Of a stretch of DNA of 64,000 nucleotides, positions 1 through 12,018 are shown piece by piece (the stretch's first letter is position 1; each line of letters begins with the position of its first letter). The stretch covers positions 35,117 to 99,116 of the forward strand of contig ARYC01000156.1 in assembly GCA_000711775.1 (NCBI GenBank), written 5' to 3'. The notes beneath the pieces were generated by a model that was given only the letters and a program-made list of their open reading frames with translations, made no database searches and was not told where the DNA came from. The position numbers and the translations under genes were made by a program. Source of the stretch: Oxytricha trifallax. Taxonomy: Eukaryota > Ciliophora > Spirotrichea > Sporadotrichida > Oxytrichidae.

Positions 1-177
1 TAGTGCTTGTAAGTACCATGTCTGCTACCAGTGTAGTCACAACCACTGCATGGACAACTATAGACCATTTCAGAAAATTATTAAATTAATAACTCTAATA
101 TTTTTTAAAAAACACTATTCTTTAACTTACCATTTATATCATAAATTTTTGGACAATTGATAAAATTTTTATGTTTT

Positions 178-215
178 TGTCGAAATGTTTACATGTATTG
201 TCGAAATGCTTACAT
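178..215 (+). repeat. Left terminal repeat, two tandem TGTCGAAATGYTTACAT units
   Basis: Unit 1 at 178-194 (TGTCGAAATGTTTACAT) and unit 2 at 199-215 (TGTCGAAATGCTTACAT). The same pair occurs inverted at 3387-3422 and one direct unit at 2488-2504. Spacing of about 21 bp, two helical turns, suggests tandem binding sites for the element's transposase (inference). Confidence 0.7.
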
Positions 216-319
216 CAAATTATTAAATTGCAGAGAGTAGAAGACTTGAATATTGTTGGAATAATTATTGTTCGTGGATAAATTAATTATTTCATATTTA
301 ATTTAATTAATTATAAATT

Positions 320-1389
320 ATGAAAACAATTAAACTTTAGCAATTACAATTCATTATCTAACTGAGATTCCCAGAGGGTTTCAACTTTAAAAAACCAGTA
401 TACTTATTTTCGGTCTCATAAGTTTCAAAGCTTTCTAAAATTCCCCTACATCTGGCATAGCACATTTGCAGGATAGCTAAATAACTTTACGAGTAAGGAA
501 AAACCTACTCGGAACATCAACCCTCGTTTGTGGATGAGCTGCATTCTTTGTTAACATTGAAAAGATAGAGGAGGTAAAAGTTATAGAATGAGCATATTGA
601 ATTCTTAACTAGCTTGAAACAACTTAAGCAGTAAGCAGGGTTTTCATTGTAAAAGGTATGTTAGATGTTTCACAGGAAGTATCCCTATATGAAAATTTCA
701 CCTTCATTACTGTTCAAGCTCTTTCAATAAATGAAAATTAAACGCAAATCAATTATCACAAAGAAAACCCAAACAGAACGATAAAAGTTGAACTTTGGAT
801 AGTAGCTATATTAAATGTAGAATTAGATTCTGCAGCTTTAGAAAGACGACTACTCTATACTATTTGTGGACGAAACAATATTTCTTTCAACACCTAGGCA
901 AAACTTGAATACTGTTGTCTAGGGGAGAATATTGAGCAAGGTAACAGAAGCAGTTTTAGCTTCGCATATGCAGTAGTTGCAGCAATATCTGAATAGGAGG
1001 GGCTAGAATACTACAAAATATACAAGAAATCTGTGAATATTGATAAGTTCATAGAGTTCAGTACTGAGCTCAAGGGGAAAACTGGGCTGAGAAAAATTTC
1101 TATGGTTTGTGATAATCTTAGAGTCCACCATAGTAATAAGGTGAAGTATGCTTTATAGGATTTAGAGATACCATAAGTATTTTGCCCTCCTTATTCCCCT
1201 CAAACAAACCCTATTGAGAATTACTTTAGTCTGCTGAAAAATCAATATAAGAAGTTGAAACTAAACTATACAAACAACAACAGAGTCATAGATGCCGTTG
1301 CTTTGATTAAAGAAAGTATAAAATGTATAGATTAGAAGACGGTTGGAGACATAAGTAGGAAAGGTTTGATTAGAGTTTTAAAATTGTGA
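320..1389 (+). CDS. D,D34E transposase of the divergent TBE-like element (one frameshift)
   Basis: Begins at ATG 320 and reads with TAA/TAG as Gln to TGA 1387-1389, about 356 residues, close to the TBE 42-kDa transposase. The N-terminal third should hold the DNA-binding helix-turn-helix. The middle contains MFHRKYPYMKIS, matching the TBE stretch MFHRQFPELKIS. The catalytic core shows ILFVDETIFL (first Asp), MVCDNLRVHH (second Asp) and PPYSPQTNPIENYF (Glu), with 34 residues between the second Asp and the Glu. One single-base frameshift lies near 945-960 (around GCAGTTTTAGC); otherwise the frame is open. It sits just inside the left terminal repeat and converges on the 22-kDa-type ORF, as in TBE. 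Divergence from the four TBE transposases here is high. Confidence 0.85.
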
Positions 1390-1415
1390 TTAAAATTTGT
1401 TAAGTGATTTAAGCT

Positions 1416-2217
1416 TCAAATGTTAAATTGAAATTGTTTTGATGGAGTCTCATTTCCTATTTAATAACCCTCATTAATTTGTCTATTTTATTAACTTTCT
1501 TGAAGGCCACCAAGCTGTTAAGTCCCGGGCATCCCAGTTTTAAATCCTGAGAAGCTCACTGCCAAGTCTCTCTTTGCTTTTGGCTTTCGGGGAACATTCT
1601 TTCGAGTCCTCTGTTTGAGTAGGTGTATTGTCTTGCCCGGCTGCTCTAAAATGAAAATTGTGTGAACATCATAAAACTATATTTTACTAGAGATATATGG
1701 AAGCTTTGTCAGCTTATCATACCAAGTGTTCGTTATCTGTATAAAGTCTCCCTTCTCTTCATCTCGACCTGGATCGTTTCGGATGGCTAGTGCATGCTAA
1801 ACTAAAGTTTGTAAATACTCTGGCTCGATGGTATTTAAAACGTTGAAAAAGAATTTCCTGTCAATTTGCTTTTTTTTATCACCAATGTCTGGGAGGTATT
1901 TCTGTACATCAGACTTGTGTTTTATTTCACTCAGTATGTTGATGACTGAGAGCTCCTCATACTTTGGCACAATAATCATCTTAACGTCACAATTATTTAG
2001 GATGAGTTTTTCCTCTTGCAACACTTGCCTTATGAAGTCTTTGTTGATAGTTTCAATTGGTGGCATGTACAAATTCACTATTAAAAAAGGCCTCAAAATT
2101 TTATAGCTAACTTACACATCTCTGTGAGGTATTTATAAATATCAATCTTCGATCTGAACCTACCCATCAGCTCTCCTTAGGAAATTCTCATAAAGTCTTG
2201 TTCGAGTTTATCATCCA
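1416..2217 (-). CDS. 22-kDa-type accessory protein of the TBE-like element (frameshifted)
   Basis: Starts at ATG 2217 and ends at TGA 1416-1418 on the minus strand, with a frameshift near 2100. Its N-terminus contains RFRSKIDIYKYL, matching RFRSKEDLHRYL of TBE copy A's 22-kDa protein. Downstream FIRQVLQEEK, VPKYEELSV and RKFFFNVLNTIEPEYL align with the TBE segments FLRAILCEEK, IPNYPEISV and RNYFFGILATIKGDYL. PYISSKI near the C-terminus is also shared. The biochemical function of this family is unknown. Its conserved presence beside the transposase, converging on it, argues for a role in transposition or excision. Confidence 0.8.
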
Positions 2218-2487
2218 TAAACTAATTGAATGTACGTTTCTGGTTTTAAGTTTGGCTCATTTGGAATTCCATGTGTTCTGTTTCGATTTTGCAGATTTGT
2301 GATTAAATTACAATATAGTTTGTTTATTAATTGTTAGAATTTGTCTTAGGCCTATTAAGAATTCTTAATATACAAAGAAAATCACAAAATATATGAAATA
2401 TGTGTGATCTTCACAAGAAAATCACAAAAAATCACAAGCAAGATCTTTCATGGTTCTGCTAAGGAAAACCCAATCTAAACTCTTATT

Positions 2488-2504
2488 TGTCGAAATGTTT
2501 ACAT
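2488..2504 (+). repeat. Single internal copy of the TGTCGAAATGTTTACAT terminal motif
   Basis: Exact copy of unit 1 of the left terminal repeat, in the same orientation, lying between the divergent 22-kDa-type ORF and the helicase ORF. It could be a promoter-proximal binding site or an end left by a nested copy. Confidence 0.6.
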
Positions 2505-2738
2505 TAAAAAAAAATACATAGATTTAAGAAAAAGTGAATGACAGCTTGTGAGTCTTTTCATACTATAGAAGAGGCTTATTGTGATTAAAATTGTTAATAA
2601 ATTTAATTAAGACCACATTTAGATTATTAATTAAGAATTTAAATTAACTTTGAGATTAAATCACAATAGTATATTTAAAACCATAATTTAATTTCAAATT
2701 ATAAATGGTCAAAACATACTCAGGATAGAGAAGCGAAA

Positions 2739-5353
2739 ATGAAGACTTCTCAGAATAGATACAAAGTAATTTCGGGCGGCAGCTATCCTAAAGCTGCGAT
2801 GATTAGGATTGCTCTTGGTCAAGTTCGCAAAGCTAGATAGTTAAGCGTAAACGGTTTTCAAAACTATCTTCAAAGTTCAGAAAGGCATGCAAGAATGTCA
2901 CTGAACTCCACATGCAGAGCATCTCACAAGCAACTCAGAACTTCAGCCTTACATTCAAAAAGGTTAAAGATAAATCAATATTTGATCAAGCCCCTCTGAA
3001 TGATCTAAGTAAGGAGGTTATCTAAGAGACAATAAGAAAAGAGAGATAAAGAATAAAAAGGCAAACAGGGGCACAAATCTAAAATCAGTGTCAGCATCTG
3101 TAAACTTCATCTCTGATTAATAAGAACTCCTTGAGACCCTCATCTGAGCTGGGCAAGGACGTTAGCTCAAACAAAGAGGCTGATGAAAGCGATGGAAACA
3201 ACAGACTAATCAAGCAACTGGCGCTTAGCATTCTGTCCGCATTTGATTCTTCCCCAATTCAAATAAAGAACCAGCTCTTACAGAACTTTACGAAAGCTTT
3301 GCTAGATCACAAAAACCTTCTTGCTCTAGCGATTCACCATCAAGCTAGTAAAGTTTAGGATGAAGTTTTCGATTTATTACTTCAGCGTAAACATTTCGAC
3401 ATTGTGTAAGCATTTCGACAATTACTACCAAAAGCAGTGGTTATCATGAACATAAATCTTACCAAGATGTAAGAGGAGTATAAGCATGAAGGTTGGCTGC
3501 TTCTGAAATTATTGGTATTCTACCTTGACACTTGTGATGATTTTGACTTTATTGATCCAGGGGATTTCATTCATTTAGAGGCAATGATCAAGAGCATAAT
3601 TATTTAACTATCGGATAACTCATTGCCAGGCAATTATGGGTTGATTAGACTCAGCCTATAAATAAACCCAAACTTGATAGCGGGACTACAATGGAACGAG
3701 CAAGAGGTGACTTTCCTTGCTCAAGCGTTGGCATCCTTTGGCTTTGCTTAGTAAGAAGCTTCAATAATTTGTGAAAAACCCAGAAACTATCTTTGGCAGT
3801 AAACAATGTCGAAATTACTGACTATTTAAAATGAGGAGCGCATGTTGGCTATTTCCATTTTAAGAAAAATAGAGGTTCATCAGGATGAAGGTTAGCATCT
3901 GAATAAATTGCTCTCTCTACTTAGCTAACGATAGGTCATCTCTAAACTTCTGTTCGAGAAAGAATAGATTTCTCTAAACTTACACAGCCTTATTCTGGTA
4001 ATAGAAAGCCTCAAAGAGTAGCCTCTTTCTAGTATTGAGGCCACTCTCAAATTAATCGAATCCGAGTGGATAAAAACAGCAGTAAAGGTGAAGACAAGAG
4101 AGCTGGCCATCACAGATTCGAGACAGGCAATTGATGCGGTTAAAGTAGCCTAGCAACTTAGTGAAAGCAATTAAATTCGATACTGCGTTGACCATGAGGA
4201 GTTTATCACTTTATCTAATATGCTGGAGTTTTAGAGTCAGGTTTATTAGCATTCGCAATATCAAGCTATAATTGCAAGTTTGGTAATAAGTGCTAACGAA
4301 GACTGCTCAATAATTGATATGCCAACTGGATCAGGAAAGACTTGGATTCAGGCTCTTGTTGCTTACTACTATGCCTTAAAAGGTTTGAAAACAACAATCA
4401 TAGAACCAAATGAAATTTTGTAAACTTAAACCGATGAAGTCCTTGGGTCCATCCATGAGAATATCAAGGTGGTTGACATTGCTACTTACTATAAACACCT
4501 GTACAAGGAGGACATAGTAATTTTAAACGAGTTTGATTATATTATAGACTAAACCTCGTTCTTTTCATTGGGCAATACTATAACTGGGCTCTGGATCCTC
4601 TAAAATAAGAAGGTTTTCGCGTTTTCAGCAACATACACGAAACATCACAAAGTTGTCATTGATGAGACGATAAAGAAGGCAAAGGTTTTGAGCTTCTAGT
4701 CAGAGCTACTCTTTTCAAAAAAGAATTAGGAGTCGCATGTCTGCTCAGTTATTCTAACTAAGGATAAAGATGACATTCAATAGACAATATTAAGAGAAAT
4801 TGACTTACGCTTCGCCAATGAGCCAATAATTGTCATTGTAAATTCCAGTGAGTATGAGGACTACAGAGTTAAACTGTCTTAGGGAAGTAAGTATGAGCTT
4901 TATTTATCCGATAACAAGCAATGCAGGCAATAGATTAGAGAAAAAGAAACAGGCATTCTGATAATGAAGAGGGAAAGCAGTGTTGGCTGTGACTCAAAGT
5001 TTAAGAAAGACGCGTTTGTTATGGTAGCGTGCTCAGTTGATTCTGAGAGAAGGTTGTGGCAGATGCTGGGCAGAGGCAACAGAAGTCAAGGAGTATCAAG
5101 AGGTTGTATATATCTCTAAGACTATGATAGCGAAGCGCATTTTTGGCAGCACCTGAGGTCAGCTGATAACCAAAAGGTGAGGAGGCTTCACGAAGTGTTG
5201 AAGCTATTATGGAAGAAGAGAAGTAACTAAAGGCTAAGCGACTATGTTGAGGACGTATAGCAGAGCGGTAACCTTATAGCGTCCTTGAAGGATTTAGAAA
5301 ATATAGTTGGGTACAAATTTTACTAACAGATCACAAAGGGACTTGAAATGTGA
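2739..5353 (+). CDS. Superfamily-2 helicase-like protein with helical N-terminal region
   Basis: A frame open under the ciliate code runs from about 2840 to TGA 5351-5353 (about 838 codons). An ATG at 2739 opens a lysine-rich start in another frame, implying one frameshift near 2840; an in-frame internal ATG is at 3446. The helicase core lies in the last 350 codons: Walker A MPTGSGKT (~4318), a DEAD-box variant NEFD in VILNEFDYII (~4516), motif III FSAT (~4622), and motif VI QMLGRGNRSQG (~5059). The preceding 500 residues look all-helical (many Leu/Gln heptad-like stretches) without a recognised domain. It has higher GC than its flanks. It could be a transposon cargo gene, a germline-limited gene or a macronuclear gene. 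No family below SF2 is assigned. Confidence 0.8.
3387..3422 (-). repeat. Inverted copy of the tandem terminal motif, inside the helicase ORF
   Basis: Read on the minus strand it gives TGTCGAAATGCTTACA then TGTCGAAATGTTTAC, the same two-unit arrangement as 178-215. It is translated within the open frame as RKHFDIVQAFRQLL, so it is either the element's right end fused into a coding region or a coding region that has adopted the motif. Confidence 0.7.
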
Positions 5354-5559
5354 ATTGCTGAGAGTTTATATTAAATTAAGATTGTGTATGTTGCATGTTA
5401 CAGATGTGATGTGTTAAATTAATCAATATAATAAATTTTTCAATAATATTTAAATTTACTAATTGAAAATTTGTGAAAGTTAAATTTATTTTTTTGAAAT
5501 GAAATATCACAATTTGAATTTTTGGAATAAAAATTAACTAAACAAATCTCCCTTATATA

Positions 5560-5690
5560 CAGTCGATTTATCTCCTTTAAGGGATGCTTTAATAAATTCC
5601 ACAAATAGTTAAGTTTATCTGATTTTAAATTCTCTATCGAAAAACCACTATAATGACTAAGTTAAGAGAAAGGTAACTGCCACTAATTAT
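5560..5690 (+). repeat. Decayed foldback-element fragment (right part)
   Basis: Contains TTCTCTATCGAAAAACCAC and GGTAACTGCCACTAATTATA, which align with the right arm of the foldback elements at 21249-21666 and 54027-54441. No intact ends are visible. Confidence 0.55.
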
Positions 5691-6934
5691 AATAATTAAT
5701 TTTAATATAATTTGGCCGAATTGATTTTATTTTAGCAATATTTAGATAAAATATAAATCTTTTTTACAATTTACTCATTAATCATATCTTCTTCTTCATT
5801 AATTTATAGTGGAATTTTAGAGTCAATAATAATAACTTAATATTGTAAATATCATCTGAATGGATATTGTTTGTTTAGGAACATCTAAAATGAATTATAT
5901 TTGCATCTTTAATCTCCAAATTATATATTTAAATGTTATTAATCTGCAGTAATTTATATAATTATATATAATATTTAAGAATAATTTAAATAATTATTTG
6001 GTGTATTAAACTCATTTTTAAATCCCTTTTGAAAAGATTATTCAATTGTTTTTCCATAATCCATTTATTTATATTACTAGAGAGGGATTTTCCAGTCCAA
6101 CCCCCCCCTTGGGTAGTTTACAATTTCAAAATAAAATTTTATAATTTTAACGATTATTATTAAAGCATGATCATTAAATAAATTGAAAATTTATCCCTTG
6201 CCTATTTTCGATTTATTAAAGGTTTAAAAGTTAACTTTACTAATTAATAGGCAAGACAGAAATATATGATAATAGTTTTATAGAGATTATTCATATATTT
6301 TCATGATAATTTATTGCAAACTAAAAATGTTAATCTCTCAGAATAAAATTACAAGAAATTTATAAAAATTAAATAATTTTTTGCAAGGCAGAAAACTCTA
6401 CTCGTTCCCTATTCCTAATATATAATCAATAGGTATCTAATTAGATTTATTAATTTTGAAATGTAATCAAAATAATTTAGGTGTCAAAATTTAACATATT
6501 TTGTCAATTCAAAAGACTTATAATTTACGATTAATTGTATTTCTAGATATAATTAGGCAATAAATTTTAATAAATGGCTTAATTTAAAATGTCTAATTTA
6601 GAAAATAATAGGTCTTAGTTATTCTCCCTCTTATCAAATTAAATCGTACAGAGATATTTGATCTTAAATGATCAAAAGGATTAGGCATTTATTATAATTA
6701 ATAATTTGCTAAAAAAGATAAGTATTTAACAATATGAATTTGTAGGCCTCATATCATCATCTTGCTGTAAAATCAGTTTTTCATTTGTATTTTCTATAGG
6801 ACAACTGCTATTTCTTCGACTATATTATTATAAAAGTAAAATTAATTTGAAATTATTTTAATTAAAATGTCAAATTTTAAAAAAAACTCAAATATTACAG
6901 GAATTCATTTTAATTAAAAAATTTAATTATTCTT

Positions 6935-7200
6935 ATGAAATTTTTGGTTGCTAACTTTGTTCAAACCTAGTTTATTTGGTACCTATTCGATAGATAATTA
7001 AAAACCAGCCAGGCATAGAAATATATCAATTATAATTTTAAGTGATATGTTTAATTTATGTAATTGCCAAAATTAAATTTCTCTACCATAGATGCGATTT
7101 AAGAGTACTATCGATAGTAAAGTAAGCTGATTTTGAATGCTCTATTAAACAAGTACCATATTGCCAAGATTTTGAGAAAGTTAAATGCCAATAATTTAAA
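6935..7200 (+). repeat. Decayed foldback-element copy
   Basis: A left-arm remnant (GGTACCTATTCGATAGATAA, ~6978) and a right-arm remnant (TCGATAGTAAAGTAAGCTGA, ~7110; AACAAGTACCATATTGCCAA, ~7148) match the arms of the variant at 21249-21666. Both ends are degraded. Confidence 0.55.
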
Positions 7201-8885
7201 TAATAATTATTTAAAATAATTTTATTTTTCTAAATTCAAATCTATTTCTACATTAATAGTTTGATTTAACAATAACTGAGTTTTCTCATAAAGTATTATT
7301 TTTTATTATTATCAAATGTGAATTTAATTTAAATTAATAAATAATAATTTTGATTAATAACAAATATGTATTTATTTTCTCTAAACTAAGATACAAAATT
7401 AATTAATAAATGCGAATATTTTATACTTTTTTTAAAAAAAATATCTCCATCTTTTAATCTTTAAATGCAACTTTCCAACGGATTTATTTGTCATGACCCA
7501 TAGAATGAGCCCTTTAAAAGATAATTTATGGAACTTACATTTTAAGTAATATATGAATTCAAAAACGCATTATTATTAGAAATACTTATTAAATTTTCTT
7601 TTATTATTTATATATAAAAGGATTTATTGAAATTTTCATAGTTCTTATTTATATATATTTATCATCAAAATTTTATTAAAATTACAGTAGCACATTATTT
7701 CTTTTATTTAAGAATTTTTTACAAGCTATGATTTAGTATTAAATTTTTATTTTAAATATTTTAACATAAATATTTATATATTTGAAAAGTTTATTTTTAA
7801 CTGCTAAACTAACCTTTTTATGGATAAAAAAGGAATAAGATTGGAAATATTAATATCAATTTTATAAATCTAAATTTATTGCAGTTATTCAATTAATAAA
7901 ATAATACATAAATGCTTAGGATGATAATTCTTTACTCTAGAAAATTAAAAGACAAATTTAGTACATTTAATATTGAGTGTTACAAAATTTGATTATACTG
8001 AAAATATTTAATTAATATCCCAATTTAATTTTATTTTTAAACTAATAAGACAAGTAAAATAACACAGTGATTTATAAGCCTTTTTATAACAAATAGGAAT
8101 CACTTAAATTATTTTGTGAATTCTTATATTTTACAAATTAAATAATTTAAACTACTTATATTAAAAAATTGTATTAAATAAAATTAGTTCTATAAATACA
8201 TTTTCATCAATACTATTTAATTAATTATTTCTGCTTTAAATTAATATTGTTCTAATCTAAATATTATTAATATTCTTAAGCATTAATATAAAAAATAATT
8301 AAAAATAATATATTCTTTTTTCATTTTAAACTAGAAATATAAAATTTTTTTTAGAAATAATACTATTGTTAATGTAAAAATCATTTATAATTGATGAAGA
8401 ATTCATATTAAAAAATAAATTTTAGTTTTATTAAATTCACATAATTTACAGTATTTTAAGCTATATGTAATAATTTATTGGCAAATTTTTAATTTTGTGC
8501 ATTAAGTTAATTAATTTACACACTTTTAATTTAAAATTGTATTTTTAATTTTATCAAAAATATTTTGTAATTTTATTTTCTTTTAATTAAAATTTTATTT
8601 ATATAGTTTTTTTCTATAAATACTAAAACTATTTTATGAAGATATGAAAGTCCTGTTTGAAATATGAAATATTATTTTATAGAAAAGAGGATATAATCCA
8701 AAAAAGAATAAAATAATTTAACATAATAATAGATTTGCAATTTAAATTTGAAAAAATTGAAGAAGTTTTTTTTTTAATTTGTTGATTTGAATAATATTTA
8801 ACCATGATTGCTAACTCGTTTAATAATTAGATGAACTAAATTTATAGATTATTGGTTTATCATATAATAATTTAAATTATTATTA

Positions 8886-9280
8886 TTGAAGGAATACATT
8901 TAAAATTGGGTAATCAATTTAAATTAATATTAATCAAATAAGTGTCAGTTAAAGTTGGTCAATTTAAACAATCGTGCTCATTTGAAAGAGAATTCAAAAT
9001 TAACTGGGATTTGTTATTTGCTGTACTATTTTATTACATCCCTGAAATGTGATAACTCGATTTTATTATGAGAGTATAATGGATCAAATTTAGAGGCATT
9101 AAATTAAAATTGAGTAATTTAATTTCAGGGATGTAATGAAATAATAACGCCAATAGTAAAGTCCAGCTAATTTTGAATTCTCTATCTAATTTGCACTATT
9201 GTTTAAATTGACCAACTTTAACTGCCACTAATATTATTATAATATAAATTTATTTCCCAATTTTGAATGTATTCCTACAA
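8886..9280 (+). mobile_element. TA-flanked foldback element (MITE-like), copy 1
   Basis: A 395-bp near-palindrome flanked by TA on both sides. Left end TTGAAGGAATACATT, right end AATGTATTCCTACAA. The arms carry the family's shared blocks: CAGTTAAAGTTGG, GAGAATTCAAAATTA and a match to the GATAACTCGA core. It has no coding capacity; it is non-autonomous and probably mobilised by a TA-targeting Tc1/mariner-type enzyme (inference from target site and structure). Confidence 0.8.
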
Positions 9281-10923
9281 TACTTACAATTGTTAATTAA
9301 TATTCAGAAAAGCGTACTGTTTTTTGCTCAATAAAGAGCCTTTTAAAATGATAGTGCCAGCGAATTTTATTTTTAACAGCAAATATAATTGCCAATAATA
9401 CAGTATTGATATATTCTATTTAACTTCTTCTTTCTTTATTATTGAACTTTAAGTATTAATTACCATGATGATTTGTTTTTAATTTAATTCCCTAATCAGT
9501 TATAATTGAGCGAATATGAATTTACCTTTATTTATAGCAATAAATCTTTATTTTTGAATATTTTTTTTATAAGATCAAAATATTTGTTTAATCTTTTTCT
9601 AAATGTGCTTTTTATATTCTACTTAAAATACTTTTTGTAAAAATTCTTATATTTAATTGCCTAATTCCTAAAAAATATAATTACATTTAAACATGAAAAT
9701 ATTTGAATAATTAGAGAACTTTTAGTTGAATTTATGAAAACCTGACTAAATTTAATATTCTTACGTAATCGTTATAATTTTGTTATTTTAACAATATATG
9801 TATATGAATTAATGAAGTTAATTTTGGTTGGAGAAAAAAAAATTATGAACTCATATATAAATATATCTTATTAATAGCTTAAGTTTTAATATGCTGCATG
9901 TAAGTGTAATATTTACTAAACATACTTAAATATTACTTTTTTAATTTATCATTTTAACTTGAAAACAATCTCTTTAGTGAATTAATTTTTTAATTTATTT
10001 GATAATAAAAATTTAAGAATACCAATTTAAATTTTTAATATTTTATACTTCAATAAAAGTAAAAGTAGTTTGAATATTATTTTTTTAAAGCTTATCATTT
10101 GATTTTGAATATTAAATTTATTGATAAATTTGTGACTTTTAATTTATTAAGGGAATTATTAAGAAGCCAAGTTTAAAATCAACTATTTAATATAAATATT
10201 TCCATAGATTATTTAACACTGTAAATCTTGTGAACATATATTTTTAGTTGTTAGGGAAATAACTATAATGTGTTATATATTTAAATTTTATATTTTTTTA
10301 ATTATCGAAACTTAAATATTTATAAACTATTTCTTATTGCGCAGGATTTCTTATAAATTGATTTCTTTCAAACTAACAAACTTATTTCTTTTCAATAGCT
10401 TTTTTCTAAAAGAATAATTTTAATTAATAATTTCTTAAATTCTCAAAAATCCAAATAGTAAATAATGATTTAAAAATTATTTAATCGTTTAAGACATATT
10501 GAATATTTTTGAATTATCTTTCTGGATTGATTTCGTATCTCCAGAATTAATTTCAATGATAGAAATTAATTAACTAAATATTTAATAGATTGATAATTTA
10601 TATAAAAAACGAATATTATTTTTAAACATTAGCAATTGTAATTTTTTATAAAGAAAATTAATAAATATATTGAAAAAATTTAAGGCTTTCGCATAAGATA
10701 ACGAACTAAGATATTGTTATTAAGATTTTCTATAATTTTTATGTCATAACTCAATATTTTCCAGAATTTTATTTAAGAGTTCTAGATTTATGGGTTTTAA
10801 ATGAATGAAATCGAAAACTTTTTAAGCTTCAGCATTACGCAAAAGCCTATCAATATATATATATATTCAATTAATTACGAATTGATGAAAAGAATGGTTT
10901 TTATAATATTTTATAGCTTAAAA
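9281..10923. other. AT-rich non-coding stretch
   Basis: Nothing recognisable beyond homopolymer runs and an (AT)n tract near 10853. Likely eliminated or intergenic germline DNA. Confidence 0.4.
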
Positions 10924-11489
10924 TCATGAATAAATTCTATCGTCGCCAGATAAAAGCATGACTTTAAGTTATTCGGGGAGCTCTCCATTTCTTTGTTTTA
11001 TCCTAATTTCCTGAGCTACCTAAAGCCCACTCATTTGAGGCATTTAATTGTCAACGATGACTAATTGATAGGGTTTGTGCGACTTGCAGCAAGTCTCCCG
11101 ACCTGGCGTATGGAAACTGCAATCAAATGAAGACGAGAAATTTTCATCCATTTTCTTCAAAGCACTCAAGCCATCATAGCACTTATCAACTTAGGTTATC
11201 TTCAGTTACTAAAGCATTCCATCAAGAATCAATAAGTTGAATGGGTCATCGTCTACTATCAATATTTTTGCATGATTACATTGGGTTTTAGTAGATTCAC
11301 GATTATTCAATAGATAGCTGCTTGCTCTCTGAAAGTTCAAGCTTCTGCTTTTATTTGAACCTATTGAATTATCAACAATATTTTGGCTTTATCTATTAAA
11401 TCCTAAAATTTCCTAATTTTATTGAAATTGTAAAAGGATCTATTATGAATTGACGATTTCAGCTTATTACGAGGAGCAATCACTGGCAC
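10924..11489 (-). CDS. Response-regulator receiver segment of a hybrid histidine kinase
   Basis: Minus-strand coding segment ending at TGA 10924-10926. It reads a low-complexity linker (SIGSNKSRSLNFQ), then a receiver domain: AKILIVDDDPFNLLIL (strand 1 with the acidic pair), LVIVDNQMPQMSGLQVAQEI (phospho-acceptor Asp in VDNQMP) and VMLLSGDD (conserved Ser/Thr position). About 20 extra residues (HTPGRETCCKSHK region) sit between strands 2 and 3. The usual final strand with its conserved Lys is missing before the stop, so the last part may lie in another MDS or be lost. A frameshift near 11400 joins it to an N-terminal VPVIAPRNKLK stretch. It lies downstream, on the same strand, of kinase pieces at 16831-18083, so it is best read as the C-terminal end of that gene. 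Confidence 0.85.
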
Positions 11490-11890
11490 TTTAAATTTCT
11501 ATTAAGTTATTTTATTACTCTTGAGAGTTATTTGGGGAGGTATTTCAATGATTTTGAATTTATTTTGATACGATATTTCCTTAAAAATATAAAAATAGCT
11601 AAATATAATATAAAGCATAAGTACAAACAAATTGATATTAAAGAAATATAGTAGAATCAATTAAAAAAAATTATATAAATAATTATTTACTCCAATTATT
11701 TTTAGGAACTGGAGTATTAGAATTTAGAAAGATTTTTTTATTTTTATATTGAGGTGTTGTCATTTCAACCGTTTGTATTGCAAAAGTATTTAAGAAATAC
11801 AAAAATTATTGCACTATAATTCTGCTTCTAATTAATGTCAAATCTTACTTACTGTAAATCTATAATACCTTCATAAAAATAGTAAAAATA

Positions 11891-12018
11891 TTAATATTAA
11901 TATTAAACTCATCAAAATCATCAGCCATTAGCTGAGACTTGTCCTTTGAAAACAGTAATTCTTAAGTATCTAGATATCCCTTCAAATTCATTGCAAGTTC
12001 TTTTCTAAGATTTGTTTC
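11891..12018 (-). CDS. Linker segment, probably of the hybrid histidine kinase
   Basis: Reads ETNLRKELAMNLKGYL followed by SKDKSQLMADDFDEFNI on the minus strand, richer in GC than its surroundings. It lies between the ATPase segment (16831-17210) and the receiver segment (10924-11489) in the gene's direction. Assigned to that gene by position and strand only; no domain is recognised. Confidence 0.45.

Larger units (their letters stand above)
178..3422 (+). mobile_element. Divergent TBE-like (IS630/Tc1 superfamily) transposon without telomeric ends
   Basis: Contains a D,D34E transposase (320-1389, plus) and a convergent ORF (1416-2217, minus) homologous to the TBE 22-kDa protein, the same gene order as TBE. 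The left end carries two tandem copies of TGTCGAAATGYTTACA (178-215). Two inverted copies lie at 3387-3422, and one lone direct copy at 2488-2504. The C4A4 repeats of true TBEs are absent. The right boundary is uncertain, because the inverted copies lie inside a long helicase-like ORF that runs to 5353. The element may therefore end near 3422, or may include the helicase gene as a third cargo ORF in the position TBE uses for its 57-kDa gene. Confidence 0.6.
5354..8885. other. Very AT-rich stretch, probably eliminated DNA, with decayed repeat copies
   Basis: No convincing gene. Two decayed copies of the TA-flanked foldback element are recognisable at about 5560-5690 and 6935-7200. A short minus-strand segment at about 5755-5850 reads IPLQINEEEDMIN, resembling IPCINKEEDEMIN at 31389-31590. 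A C8 run in 6085-6115 (AGAGGGATTTTCC followed by C's) resembles the ends of the repeat pair at 23198/23632. Confidence 0.5.

Noticed and set aside
1828-2106. Plus-strand ORF of 92 codons
   Set aside because: Antisense shadow of the 22-kDa-type gene, which has clear homology on the minus strand.
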